64,000 nt of DNA from assembly GCF_900111075.1 (NCBI RefSeq), contig NZ_FOFZ01000006.1:1-64000 (forward strand), written 5' to 3'. The translations under genes and the position numbers were made by a program. This DNA comes from Flavobacterium frigoris (GTDB lineage Bacteria > Bacteroidota > Bacteroidia > Flavobacteriales > Flavobacteriaceae). This document shows, piece after piece, positions 1 through 6,865 of the stretch. The notes beneath the pieces were generated by a model. That model worked only from the letters and a program-made list of their open reading frames with translations. It did not search any database and was not told the origin of the DNA. How positions within the stretch are numbered: position 1 is the first letter of the stretch; every line of letters starts with the position of its first letter.

Positions 1-80
1 TTGCATCATTAAATATACAACTTTTCTGTCTAATAATTAGATTATTTGTTTATATTTGATAGAATTAAACGGAGGTTTTT

Positions 81-107
81 TCACAGACTGACGTTGGCAG
101 ATATTTT
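81..107. repeat. attC-like right half-site before the first cassette-like gene
   Basis: TCACAG at 81-86 is followed by ACGTTGGCAG at 91-100. The same arrangement, TCACAG then ACGTTG plus GGCA, occurs before the next gene at 1577-1601. The 15 bases from 93 are the inverted complement, with one mismatch, of 1468-1482 just after the first gene. This is how a gene cassette's own 5' edge relates to its own attC. The core GTTGGCA does not fit the classic GTTRRRY consensus, and no integrase is in the window. Confidence 0.5.
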
Positions 108-131
108 ACCGCAGAAACCAGAAATTAACAT

Positions 132-1466
132 ATGGAATTAACTTCAATAAAAAATATTCGAGAAAAACGAGATGAAATTCGTGAGAAAATCAAATCTGTA
201 AATTACAGCCAATTCAAAACAAACACCTACGGAAGTGAAAATGAATATACTTTCAAAGGTATTGTTGGAGGTCTTGATACTTTATTAATTGATATCTCAA
301 CACTGACAAAAGCTCCAAATAGATTTGTTGCTATTTCAACTTATACAGAAAGAAATAATATATACAGTTATTTAAACACTATAAATACATATTTTGAATC
401 TCCAAATAATTACATTACTCATTTTGAAGAATTAAAAATTCTTACACGGAATTTTAATGTCAGAGGAATTTCTGAAAGGCAAATTGAGTTTGAAAATGAA
501 ATAAGTAACGTTACCAAAATTAAACTTGAACTCCAAGATGAATTAAATGAAGTTAAAAAAATTAAAGCTGAAATTGAAAAAGATAATGAAAGTATAAATG
601 AAAATATTGAATCCAGTAACGAAAAATTGGAGGAAATTGAAACTGAATTAGAAACAATAATTGCGAAAAAACTTGAACTGACAAAACAAACCGAATCTTT
701 AAAATCATACAATGAAGATTTAGTAATAGCAAAAGAAAAAGCAGACGATAATTTAGAAGAAATTGTCAATTCAATGACTGAAAGCAAATCCAATGAGAAG
801 CTAATAACTTCTTTTGCTAATAAAGTTCAAGAACGAGAAAAACGATTAAGCGAATTGGAAGTCTTAACAAACGACAATAACCAAAAACTAATCAGTTACG
901 AAACTGAAAGAAAAAAAATTTTATCAGAAGCTAATAATCTTGTTGAATCTGCCAAAAAAGCATTGAATTATAAAACAGCTGAAGGTATAAGCGCATCGTT
1001 TCAAGTTCAATACGAAAATGCAGATAATAGATGGGTCTTTGGAAGTTGGGTTTTTGGAGCAATAATTTGTTTATTAGGTACAGTTGGTTTAGGTATTTGG
1101 ATTTTACACACAATACCAAATGATATTGGAATATTAATTGCTCGTATTTCTTTATTACCATTACCTATTATTGGCGCAATATTTTGTGCAAACCAATATA
1201 CAAAGCAAAAAAATATTATTGAGGATTATGCTTATAAAATGGTTTTAGCAAAATCAATAGTTGGCTTTTCGGAGCAATTGAAAAAGAATGGTACAGAAAA
1301 TAATGAAGAATACATACATTATATCAAAACTGCATTAGAAGAAATACATAAAGACCCTTTAAGAAACAGAACTAAAACATCAAAAGAATCCAAAAGTGTA
1401 CCTTCTAACTTATCTGAAATAGGAGAATTAGTTGAAAAAATTACAAAACTTATAAAAGTAGAGTAA
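132..1466 (+). CDS. Coiled-coil membrane protein of unknown function
   Basis: This 444-residue protein is not recognised as a named family. Residues about 115-275 are a long Glu/Lys/Asn-rich coiled coil. Two hydrophobic segments follow at about 303-325 and 332-352, with a very short turn between them. A mostly helical C-terminal tail (353-444) contains a tract around IIEDYAYKMVLAKS. The likely topology is a membrane hairpin with a large N-terminal coiled coil and a C-terminal tail on the same side, probably cytoplasmic since there is no signal peptide. The gene stands alone between two attC-like elements and looks like the cargo of a gene cassette. The ATG at 132 follows directly after the conserved cassette edge. 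A membrane-tethered scaffold or stress protein is possible, but no function can be assigned. Confidence 0.75.
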   Translation: MELTSIKNIREKRDEIREKIKSVNYSQFKTNTYGSENEYTFKGIVGGLDTLLIDISTLTKAPNRFVAISTYTERNNIYSYLNTINTYFESPNNYITHFEELKILTRNFNVRGISERQIEFENEISNVTKIKLELQDELNEVKKIKAEIEKDNESINENIESSNEKLEEIETELETIIAKKLELTKQTESLKSYNEDLVIAKEKADDNLEEIVNSMTESKSNEKLITSFANKVQEREKRLSELEVLTNDNNQKLISYETERKKILSEANNLVESAKKALNYKTAEGISASFQVQYENADNRWVFGSWVFGAIICLLGTVGLGIWILHTIPNDIGILIARISLLPLPIIGAIFCANQYTKQKNIIEDYAYKMVLAKSIVGFSEQLKKNGTENNEEYIHYIKTALEEIHKDPLRNRTKTSKESKSVPSNLSEIGELVEKITKLIKVE

Positions 1467-1467
1467 A

Positions 1468-1601
1468 AAAACATCTGCCAACCGCTGTTTTGATATAGCT
1501 GGAATTTAGTGGAATTACCGTTCCGCATTAAGTTTGGGTTAAGCTGAAACTAAAAGGTTACAAATTTCCAGCCATCTCACAGTGGAGAAACGTTGTAGGC
1601 A
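1468..1601. repeat. attC-like imperfect inverted element between two unknown genes
   Basis: This spacer folds as a long imperfect hairpin. GCCAAC (1477-1482) faces GTTGTAGGC (1592-1600), CCGCTG (1482-1487) faces CAGTGG (1580-1585), and GCTGGAATTT (1498-1507) faces AAATTTCCAGC (1562-1572), with about 54 bases of loop. The nested core and inner boxes resemble R''-L''...L'-R' of integron attC sites. Its left edge matches the start of the upstream gene unit (93-107), while its right edge belongs to the next unit, as expected for arrayed cassettes. Confidence 0.5.
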
Positions 1602-1625
1602 ATATTAAACCGAAAAATCCAAAAA

Positions 1626-2186
1626 ATGAATATTAGTAAAGAACAGAATGAAGCTGTAAATGACATTGTTGAGTTGATTGCTTCAAAACTAGGTGATGAA
1701 AAAAGAGAAATAAATATAATAGACGCAATTTCGACTTGTGCGAGACTTGCTGGAAGTCTATTATTTAGATCTTTTGATTTTCAAATTAAAGATGCAAAAC
1801 CTGGAACTGTTATGCTGTCTGAAAACGCTAACATAAAAGGACCTGAATTGGTTAACTTAACTCATAATGTTTTATATAGTTTTGGAATAACAATAGATAA
1901 TCAGAAAATGAATGAGAGTTCAGCAAATGAAACTAGTATTGACTTTATAAATGCAATTAATTTGGTGCAGAATCAGGCATTAGAAATAATGAATAAGTAT
2001 AATTTGACTTTTGAACAATTAGCTCAATCAACTGCAATTGCAACTGCTTTTATCATTCAACAAAGTCCTAACATAGAAGCTGAAATTGGCTTTGGGAAAG
2101 CAATATATCATTACATTGAAGGGTCAAAAACATTTCCTCCAAATTTTATAGAATCAAATATTACCAATGAGGTAAGAGTCGAATAA
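1626..2186 (+). CDS. Hypothetical protein in a cassette-like unit
   Basis: This 186-residue protein is soluble, acidic and predicted mostly helical, with no signal peptide or membrane segment. No catalytic motif is evident, and I do not recognise the family. The ATG at 1626 lies 34 bases after the attC-like core GTTGTA (1592-1597). The spacer from core to start resembles the one before the preceding gene (ATATT, ACCG and A-rich blocks in the same order), so the two units share a 5' design but not a protein family. Downstream, TTACAAC at 2263-2269 is nearly the inverted complement of this unit's own 5' edge. This supports the idea that the gene is a separate cassette. Translation is inferred only from the open frame and its ordinary codon use. 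Confidence 0.65.
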   Translation: MNISKEQNEAVNDIVELIASKLGDEKREINIIDAISTCARLAGSLLFRSFDFQIKDAKPGTVMLSENANIKGPELVNLTHNVLYSFGITIDNQKMNESSANETSIDFINAINLVQNQALEIMNKYNLTFEQLAQSTAIATAFIIQQSPNIEAEIGFGKAIYHYIEGSKTFPPNFIESNITNEVRVE

Positions 2187-2261
2187 AGTGCAGTTAAATT
2201 AGAAAATATAATTTCAAAACAAAGAAATATTAAACCTTGGTGGAAAATATGGTAAAAACTA

Positions 2262-2280
2262 CTTACAACAGCTAAGGTTC
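2262..2280. repeat. attC-like left half-site after the second cassette-like gene
   Basis: CTTACAACAGC here mirrors GTTGTAGGCA at 1592-1601 (TACAAC/GTTGTA exact, with transitions beyond). No matching right half with a GTTG core was found downstream. The array seems to end here, possibly cut by the event that brought in the following structured DNA and insertion sequence. Confidence 0.35.
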
Positions 2281-2349
2281 CTATGTAAAGCAATTAAAGT
2301 TATCAACAACTTTTTCTCTGAGCGATATATGGGTGATTTTCGAGTATAA

Positions 2350-2437
2350 AATGCCGTTCCAACGGCTTGTTGGAAAAGTTGGAAACAACTTTTTGTCCGC
2401 CGTAGGCTTTGGACAGAAAAAGTTATTCTAACTTTTT
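2350..2437. repeat. Run of four stem-loops in the 512-base gap before the transposase
   Basis: The gap 2187-2699 holds no gene. It contains consecutive hairpins: TTCCAAC/GTTGGAA (2357-2375), AAAAGTTG-GAAA-CAACTTTT with a GNRA-type loop (2374-2393), GTCC/GGAC (about 2395-2414), and AAAAAGTTA/TAACTTTTT (2417-2437). This density of structure suggests either an insertion-sequence end RNA or a dispersed repeat. The rest of the gap is plain AT-rich sequence apart from the hairpin at 2584. Confidence 0.45.
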
Positions 2438-2583
2438 CAATAATGCCACGATTTTTTTTTCCTCTTTTATATCATATTTTTCCTTTAAATTCTTAAAGCT
2501 CAGGCTCCTATTTGTGGTCTAAATCAATAGCCACCAGCACCTGTGTGGTTGTAAGAATAATAAAATAGCTGCCTGCTCGTTAT

Positions 2584-2608
2584 GTAGCCCACGCTTTAGC
2601 GTGGCTAC
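2584..2608. repeat. Palindromic hairpin (REP-like)
   Basis: GTAGCCCACGC and GCGTGGCTAC flank a TTTA loop; the 10-bp stem has one bulged C. It lies 92 bases past the transposase stop, on its 3' side. It could be a transcription end signal, part of the IS right end, or an unrelated dispersed palindrome. Confidence 0.5.
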
Positions 2609-2699
2609 CACCTTAGCTTTGCAGTCTATTTTTTCTTGTCATTTTGTGAGACTTTTAAGAAAGTTATTTTTTGATTTTCGCTACTCTTATTTTTTAATT

Positions 2700-3776
2700 T
2701 TATGCTATTGATTTTTCTAAAACTATGTTTTTATTAATTTTATATGGGGTTTGTGTCTTAATAACTGCTAATATCCTTCGAGTCATTTTATGTGCTACTT
2801 TTACGATGATGCTTTTTACATTTTTTCCTTGATGTTTTCTATAATACTGTTGCATTTCAAGATCTTTCCTCACAGCCATCCAAGCCGCTTCAATCAAGTA
2901 GCTTCGTAATTGACTTCGGCTCCGAGGAGTTATTCCCAAACATTTCTCGCTACCACCGCTATTATGTATTCCAGGAACAATTCCAACAAAACTAGCAAAT
3001 TGTCCCTCGGTATTGAAACGCCTCAAATCACCACATTCTGCAATAATAACAGAGGCTAGATAACCCCCAATACCAGGAATACTCTTCAATAAATTGTAAT
3101 CTTCTTTGTGGCTTTTTCGACAATAGGCTCGCATTTGATTGGCAATTTCTAAATATTCTGTTTTTACAAATTTATACATTCTAATTTTTCCTTGTAAAGC
3201 TAAATCTCCACAAGTAGTACTAAATTTCACCTTTTCTAACCATTCTATAAAACCATTAGACCAATTCGAATTATCATATTCTACGGGGATTTCTATTGCG
3301 TGAAACAACAATAAACTCTTGATATGCAATTTAGTTGTCCTCAATTTTTTTGTAACCTGTGTTCTATGGCGTGCCAAACTCGTGAACTGATCCTCATCCT
3401 CTGTAGGGATATTGATTCCTTTTAAAGTGCCAGATTTCAACTGGTTGGATAAATTTTTGGCATCCAAAGCATCTGTTTTCTGATAGCGTTCTTTATTTCC
3501 TGTTTTCACGTCAGCTGGATTGACCACTAGTACATTCCATCCTAAATTTAAAAAATAGCGAGCTACAGAAAACCCACAACAACCTACTTCATAAACTAAA
3601 TAAACCTCATGATTATGAAAATTATTAGTTACATATTGCTCTAAATCACAAGATTTTGAAGGCATAGAATACGTTTTATATAAAAATAAATCGGTCTGAA
3701 TTGAAACTGTCCATGTTTTCTTGTGTATATCCAAACCAATATATACTTTTGGACTAGTAGTAATTTGAGTACTCAT
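2700..3776 (-). CDS. IS110-family transposase (DEDD/Ser recombinase)
   Basis: This 358-residue protein has the two-domain layout of IS110 recombinases. The N-terminal DEDD RuvC-like domain includes GLDIHKK near residue 14, a Glu in VYEVGCCG, and the Asp pair in QKTDALDAKN. The C-terminal domain contains IPGIGGYLASVI and a conserved serine region GGSEKCLGITPRS, followed by a helical tail. Enzymes of this family excise and insert circular DNA, and the target is read by a structured bridge RNA made from a noncoding end of the element. The length is normal and the frame intact, so the element may be active. The ATG at 3776 is the only sensible start. Long structured noncoding stretches on both sides are typical of the family. 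Termini were not resolved because IS110 members usually lack clear terminal inverted repeats. Confidence 0.93.
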   Translation of the reverse strand: MSTQITTSPKVYIGLDIHKKTWTVSIQTDLFLYKTYSMPSKSCDLEQYVTNNFHNHEVYLVYEVGCCGFSVARYFLNLGWNVLVVNPADVKTGNKERYQKTDALDAKNLSNQLKSGTLKGINIPTEDEDQFTSLARHRTQVTKKLRTTKLHIKSLLLFHAIEIPVEYDNSNWSNGFIEWLEKVKFSTTCGDLALQGKIRMYKFVKTEYLEIANQMRAYCRKSHKEDYNLLKSIPGIGGYLASVIIAECGDLRRFNTEGQFASFVGIVPGIHNSGGSEKCLGITPRSRSQLRSYLIEAAWMAVRKDLEMQQYYRKHQGKNVKSIIVKVAHKMTRRILAVIKTQTPYKINKNIVLEKSIA

Positions 3777-3945
3777 ATCATTAAAGTATTAGCAGACAGC
3801 CAAAACTGTACTGCAGTTAGTAATTATTTTGAGGCTCAATTTACTGCTTTTACATAGATGCTCGTTGGGCTTGAAAAGCCAACAATGAAACCGCGGTTGA
3901 ACGGAACTCCCGCTAGCGCAAGCGTCTCGCTTGTGCCCGAAACGA
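3777..3945 (-). ncRNA. Candidate bridge RNA region upstream of the IS110 transposase
   Basis: The 5' noncoding flank contains two clear hairpins: 3864-3883 (GTTGGGCTT/AAGCCAAC) and 3916-3936 (GCGCAAGCG/CGCTTGTGC, a 9-bp stem with one wobble). In IS110-group elements the bridge RNA is encoded in the end preceding the transposase. Position, length and structure fit, but no guide loops were matched to flanking DNA. The GC-rich hairpin could instead be an unrelated dispersed palindrome. Confidence 0.4.
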
Positions 3946-4005
3946 AAGTCAACTACAAAGTTGTCACTAAAATAATAGTAACAAAAAATACCTAATAATT
4001 TTAAT

Positions 4006-4215
4006 ATGAAAATGCACAAAAACGTTTATTTAGCATTGGCTATTTTATTTTTAATATCTTTTATTGATTCCTTATTTGATATCGAAAAGACACAAAAAAT
4101 TTTCTTCTGGGAAGTTAATATTTGGGTTTATCGATTGTTTAGAATGGCAATAGCAGTATTGTTTATGAAGTCTTACCTAGACATTAGAAATGCTGAAAAG
4201 AGTATCAAGAAATAA
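4006..4215 (+). CDS. Small two-helix membrane protein, unknown
   Basis: This 69-residue protein is mostly two hydrophobic stretches: about 7-23 (VYLALAILFLISFIDSL) and about 37-57 (VNIWVYRLFRMAIAVLFMKSY). A charged C-terminal tail of Lys, Arg and Glu follows, and there is no signal peptidase site. It probably sits in the inner membrane as a hairpin. The start may be 4006 or the second Met at 4012. It begins just outside the structured 5' flank of the IS110 element and could be a resident gene whose upstream region was displaced. No family is recognised. Coding status rests on the hydrophobic pattern and intact frame. Confidence 0.5.
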   Translation: MKMHKNVYLALAILFLISFIDSLFDIEKTQKIFFWEVNIWVYRLFRMAIAVLFMKSYLDIRNAEKSIKK

Positions 4216-4311
4216 ACTCCTAACGCTGCGATATGTAACCGCAAAGCACGCGGAGATTTCTCTTTTGTCCTAATGACAGCATGGGGTATTGATTGTGTTT
4301 ATTTATACCAG

Positions 4312-4363
4312 TTTGATTTACAAACTTAAAGCTGGTGCAAAATTGCTTCCGAAACTTCGGAAG
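4312..4363. repeat. Two intergenic hairpins before the serine hydrolase gene
   Basis: AGTTTG/CAAACT (4312-4328) and the perfect 8-bp CTTCCGAA/TTCGGAAG with a 2-base loop (4346-4363) lie in the gap 4216-4446. The gap also contains CCGCAAAGCACGCGG near 4250, a word typical of Bacteroidota intergenic repeats. No T-tract follows, so these are unlikely to be terminators. Confidence 0.4.
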
Positions 4364-4446
4364 TGTACTCATAAAGAATGTCAACAAAAAGAAGTTTTAC
4401 CTATTTTTACTTCACCAATACGCAAACCATTATAAATAAATACAAT

Positions 4447-5760
4447 ATGAAAAAAATCCTTGTCTTTTTAGTTCTACTTGTTTCCATTCCCACATTTGCT
4501 CAAAACTTCAATAAAGCTAAAATTGATAGTCTGTTTCAGGTTTTGGAATCCAAAGACAAGTATATGGGAAGCGTTGCCGTATCTGAGAACGGGAAAATTA
4601 TCTATACGAATGCCATAGGAAAAGATGATATGGCAAGTAATAAAACAACAACCATTTCTACCAAATATAGAATTGGTTCCATCTCTAAAATGTTTACCTC
4701 GGCCTTAGTTTTTAAAGCCATCGAGGAAAAGAAATTAAGCCTGAATCAAACTATTGAAGGCTATTTCCCAACTATTCAAAATGCTGCTAAAATTACTATT
4801 GGCAATTTATTAAACCACCGCAGTGGGATTTATAATTTCACCAACGCTCCTGAGTATATGTCCTACAGCGCAACAGCCAAAACTGCCAAAGAAATGGTTG
4901 CTATCATTGCCAACGGTAAAAGTGTTTTTGAACCCAACAGTACAGGAGAATACAGCAACTCTAATTATGTGTTGTTGAGTTATATTCTAGAGGAAGTCTA
5001 CAAAAAGCCTTATGCCGCATTGGTGCAAACAAAAATTGTGAAGCTCTTAGATTTAAAAAACACTTATTTTGGAGGTAAAATAAGTATCGCTAACAACGAA
5101 TGTTATTCCTACAGCTATACAGACAAATGGAACAAGGAAACAGAAACTAACACCTCAATCCCAATGGGCGCAGGAGCGATGGTATCAACCCCAACTGATC
5201 TAACACAGTTTATTGATGGATTATTTACTGGAAAATTGATTTCTGCAGCTTCATTGGAACAAATGAAAACAATCCAAGATAAATACGGAATGGGGATTTT
5301 TCAGGTGCCGTTTTATGATAAAATAGGATACGGACATACTGGAGGAATCGATGGATTTCGCTCGGCAATATCGTATTTCCCAGAGAGTAAACTGAGTATT
5401 GCTATCACTTCAAATGGGATTAATTATGGGAATAACGACATTGTCATCGCCATTTTATCGAGCTATTATAATAGAAAATTTGAAATTCCCACGTTTACCA
5501 CTTTAGACCTAAAGACAGAAGATTTAGATCAATATTTAGGAGTATACGCAAGTACTGCATTTCCATTAGCTATTACTGTTACAAAGGATGATGCGAAATT
5601 GATGGCGCAAGCAACGGGACAAGGCGGTTTTCCGTTGGACGCTATTAAAAAAGACACATTCGAATTTAGAGCAGCTGGAATTGTATTGGAATTTAATCCA
5701 ACAGCAAATCAAATGACCATCATTCAGGGCGGAACAAAAAATGTTTTGACAAAGAAGTAG
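4447..5760 (+). CDS. Secreted serine hydrolase, class C beta-lactamase/DD-peptidase fold
   Basis: This 437-residue protein has a signal peptide (MKKILVFLVLLVSIPTFAQ) ending near residue 19, so it acts in the periplasm or outside the cell. The catalytic triad of the penicillin-binding-protein-like family is present: SISK at 78-81 (nucleophile Ser78, Lys81), YSN at 169-171, and HTGG near residue 297 in place of KTG. The HTGG form is usual for esterase/D-aminopeptidase-type members rather than true beta-lactamases. The last 80 or so residues form an extra C-terminal domain of the kind found in these hydrolases. The open frame extends 23 codons upstream, but the ATG at 4447 directly precedes the signal peptide and is the better start. 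The gene is monocistronic, and its natural substrate is unknown. Confidence 0.85.
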   Translation: MKKILVFLVLLVSIPTFAQNFNKAKIDSLFQVLESKDKYMGSVAVSENGKIIYTNAIGKDDMASNKTTTISTKYRIGSISKMFTSALVFKAIEEKKLSLNQTIEGYFPTIQNAAKITIGNLLNHRSGIYNFTNAPEYMSYSATAKTAKEMVAIIANGKSVFEPNSTGEYSNSNYVLLSYILEEVYKKPYAALVQTKIVKLLDLKNTYFGGKISIANNECYSYSYTDKWNKETETNTSIPMGAGAMVSTPTDLTQFIDGLFTGKLISAASLEQMKTIQDKYGMGIFQVPFYDKIGYGHTGGIDGFRSAISYFPESKLSIAITSNGINYGNNDIVIAILSSYYNRKFEIPTFTTLDLKTEDLDQYLGVYASTAFPLAITVTKDDAKLMAQATGQGGFPLDAIKKDTFEFRAAGIVLEFNPTANQMTIIQGGTKNVLTKK

Positions 5761-5846
5761 TTTTTAGAGCACTAGAAGGAGAATCGTTGTTGTTCTATAA
5801 TCCTTAATAGCAAAATTCTTAAAAATTCGCGTATAAATACCTATTT

Positions 5847-5878
5847 TTTGTAGGACAATTGTAGTATATTTACTTTTG
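5847..5878 (+). promoter_or_regulatory. Bacteroidota-type promoter for the acetyltransferase gene
   Basis: TTTG at 5847-5850 and TACTTTTG at 5871-5878 are separated by 20 bases, matching the TTTG / TAnnTTTG pattern of the Bacteroidota housekeeping sigma factor. Transcription would begin near 5885, about 60 bases before the gene. Confidence 0.5.
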
Positions 5879-5947
5879 TAAATTTCGGAAAAGAGGATCG
5901 GAATTTTTAGGTAAAAACACACAATTTGAATTTTAAAACCAAACGAA

Positions 5948-6457
5948 TTGAAAACATTTGAAACAAACCGACTATTTCTAACACCCACCACTGCAGAAGA
6001 TGCAGCATTAATTTTAGAAGTATTCAACTCTCCAAAATGGCTAGAGTTTATTGGAGATAGAAAATTAAATAGCATCGAAGATGCCGAAGTATATATCGAA
6101 ACTAAGATCGTTCCATCAATCCAAAAAAATGGTTTTGGGAATTTTACGGTCACTAGAAAATTTGATGATGCAAAAATAGGTTTCTGCGGACTTTACGATC
6201 GGGAGGGTCTGGAAGGTATAGATATTGGGTTTGCTTTTCTTCCAAAATATGAAAATAAAGGATACGGTTTTGAAAGCGCCAATACGCTAAAAGAAGCCGC
6301 TTTTACTGACTTTAATTTAACAGAAATTAGTGCGATCACCTCAGAAAAAAATACAGGATCTCAAAAATTATTGATGAAACTAGGACTTAAGTTTGAGAAA
6401 AAAATTAAACTTACAGACGATACAGAAGAGGTGCTACTTTATAAATTAGCGTTATAA
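5948..6457 (+). CDS. GNAT acetyltransferase (RimJ/RimL-like)
   Basis: This 169-residue single-domain protein resembles acetyl-CoA-dependent N-acetyltransferases of the RimJ/RimL group. It opens with FETNRLFLTPTTAEDA, has a mid-domain FGNFTVTRK strand, DIGFAFLPKYENKGYGFESANTL (acetyl-CoA binding motif A, Q/R-x-x-G-x-G/A type) near residues 93-115, and ITSEKNTGSQKLLMKLGL near 138-155. The acceptor cannot be told; relatives modify ribosomal protein N-termini, amino acids or small amines. No in-frame ATG exists near the expected N-terminus, so the start is TTG at 5948, which preserves the usual family start (xTxRLxL). A promoter lies at 5847-5878. The neighbours appear functionally unrelated. Confidence 0.85.
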   Translation: MKTFETNRLFLTPTTAEDAALILEVFNSPKWLEFIGDRKLNSIEDAEVYIETKIVPSIQKNGFGNFTVTRKFDDAKIGFCGLYDREGLEGIDIGFAFLPKYENKGYGFESANTLKEAAFTDFNLTEISAITSEKNTGSQKLLMKLGLKFEKKIKLTDDTEEVLLYKLAL

Positions 6458-6520
6458 AAACAAAGAGTACTAATTTGTAGAAAACTGAAAGTCTGTGCAA
6501 CCAAAAACGTAACACAGACG

Positions 6521-6826
6521 GCTCAGCACAAATCCCATGACTCCTTTGAATATTGGGCTGCGATAGCGGTCACTGGTTTTAAAAGAATTCCTAACAATAT
6601 GGAATCTTTTACAATCAACAGCAGACTTTATACTGTTTTTAATTACAAAGGCGATGCGAGTGGCGTTCCAGTTGCATTTGAATATATTTTTGCTTCTTGG
6701 TTGCCTAGTTCAGAATATATTATAGATTACAGACCTCATTTTGAAATTTATGGTGCTAAATATAAAAATGACGATCCTGATTCCGAAGAGGAAATTTGGA
6801 TACCGATAAAACTTAAAAAAAAATAA
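6521..6826 (+). pseudogene. 5'-truncated GyrI-like small-molecule-binding domain
   Basis: An open frame from 6458 to 6826 has no ATG until 6599. Its translation matches the second half of the GyrI-like effector-binding domain: FEYWAAIAV and FKRIPNNM lie upstream of the first ATG, then YTVFNYKG, EYIFASWLPSSEY, RPHFEIYG and EEEIWIPIK. Conserved domain sequence lies before any start codon and the N-terminal half (about 70-80 residues, plus any HTH) is missing. This looks like a decayed gene. Intact relatives are about 155-residue effector-binding proteins or AraC-type regulators. A short 75-residue product from ATG 6599 is possible but would be half a domain. Confidence 0.6.
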
Positions 6827-6865
6827 CTGACCCATCATAAATAAAATAATAAACGAGCGATCGTA

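Larger units (their letters stand above)
2700..3990 (-). mobile_element. IS110-family insertion sequence, ends unresolved
   Basis: The core is the transposase plus its structured 5' flank up to about 3990. Neither end is marked by an obvious inverted repeat or target duplication, so the extent given is minimal. The element may also include part of the structured gap on its 3' side (2290-2699). Confidence 0.6.

Noticed and set aside
419..793. Open frame on the minus strand, 124 codons, opposite the coiled-coil gene
   Set aside because: It is a mirror of the Glu/Lys-rich coding pattern, with Ser/Phe/Leu-rich low-complexity translation, and has no start context.
2690..3990. Terminal inverted repeats or target-site duplication for the IS110 element
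   Set aside because: None could be found by eye, which agrees with the family's usual lack of them, so exact ends are not claimed.
3789..4019. Open frame of 76 codons across the IS110 upstream hairpins
   Set aside because: It runs through the structured noncoding flank, and its translation has no protein-like pattern.
4447..5760. True class C beta-lactamase
   Set aside because: The KTG motif is replaced by HTGG, as in many esterase or peptidase members, so resistance is not implied.
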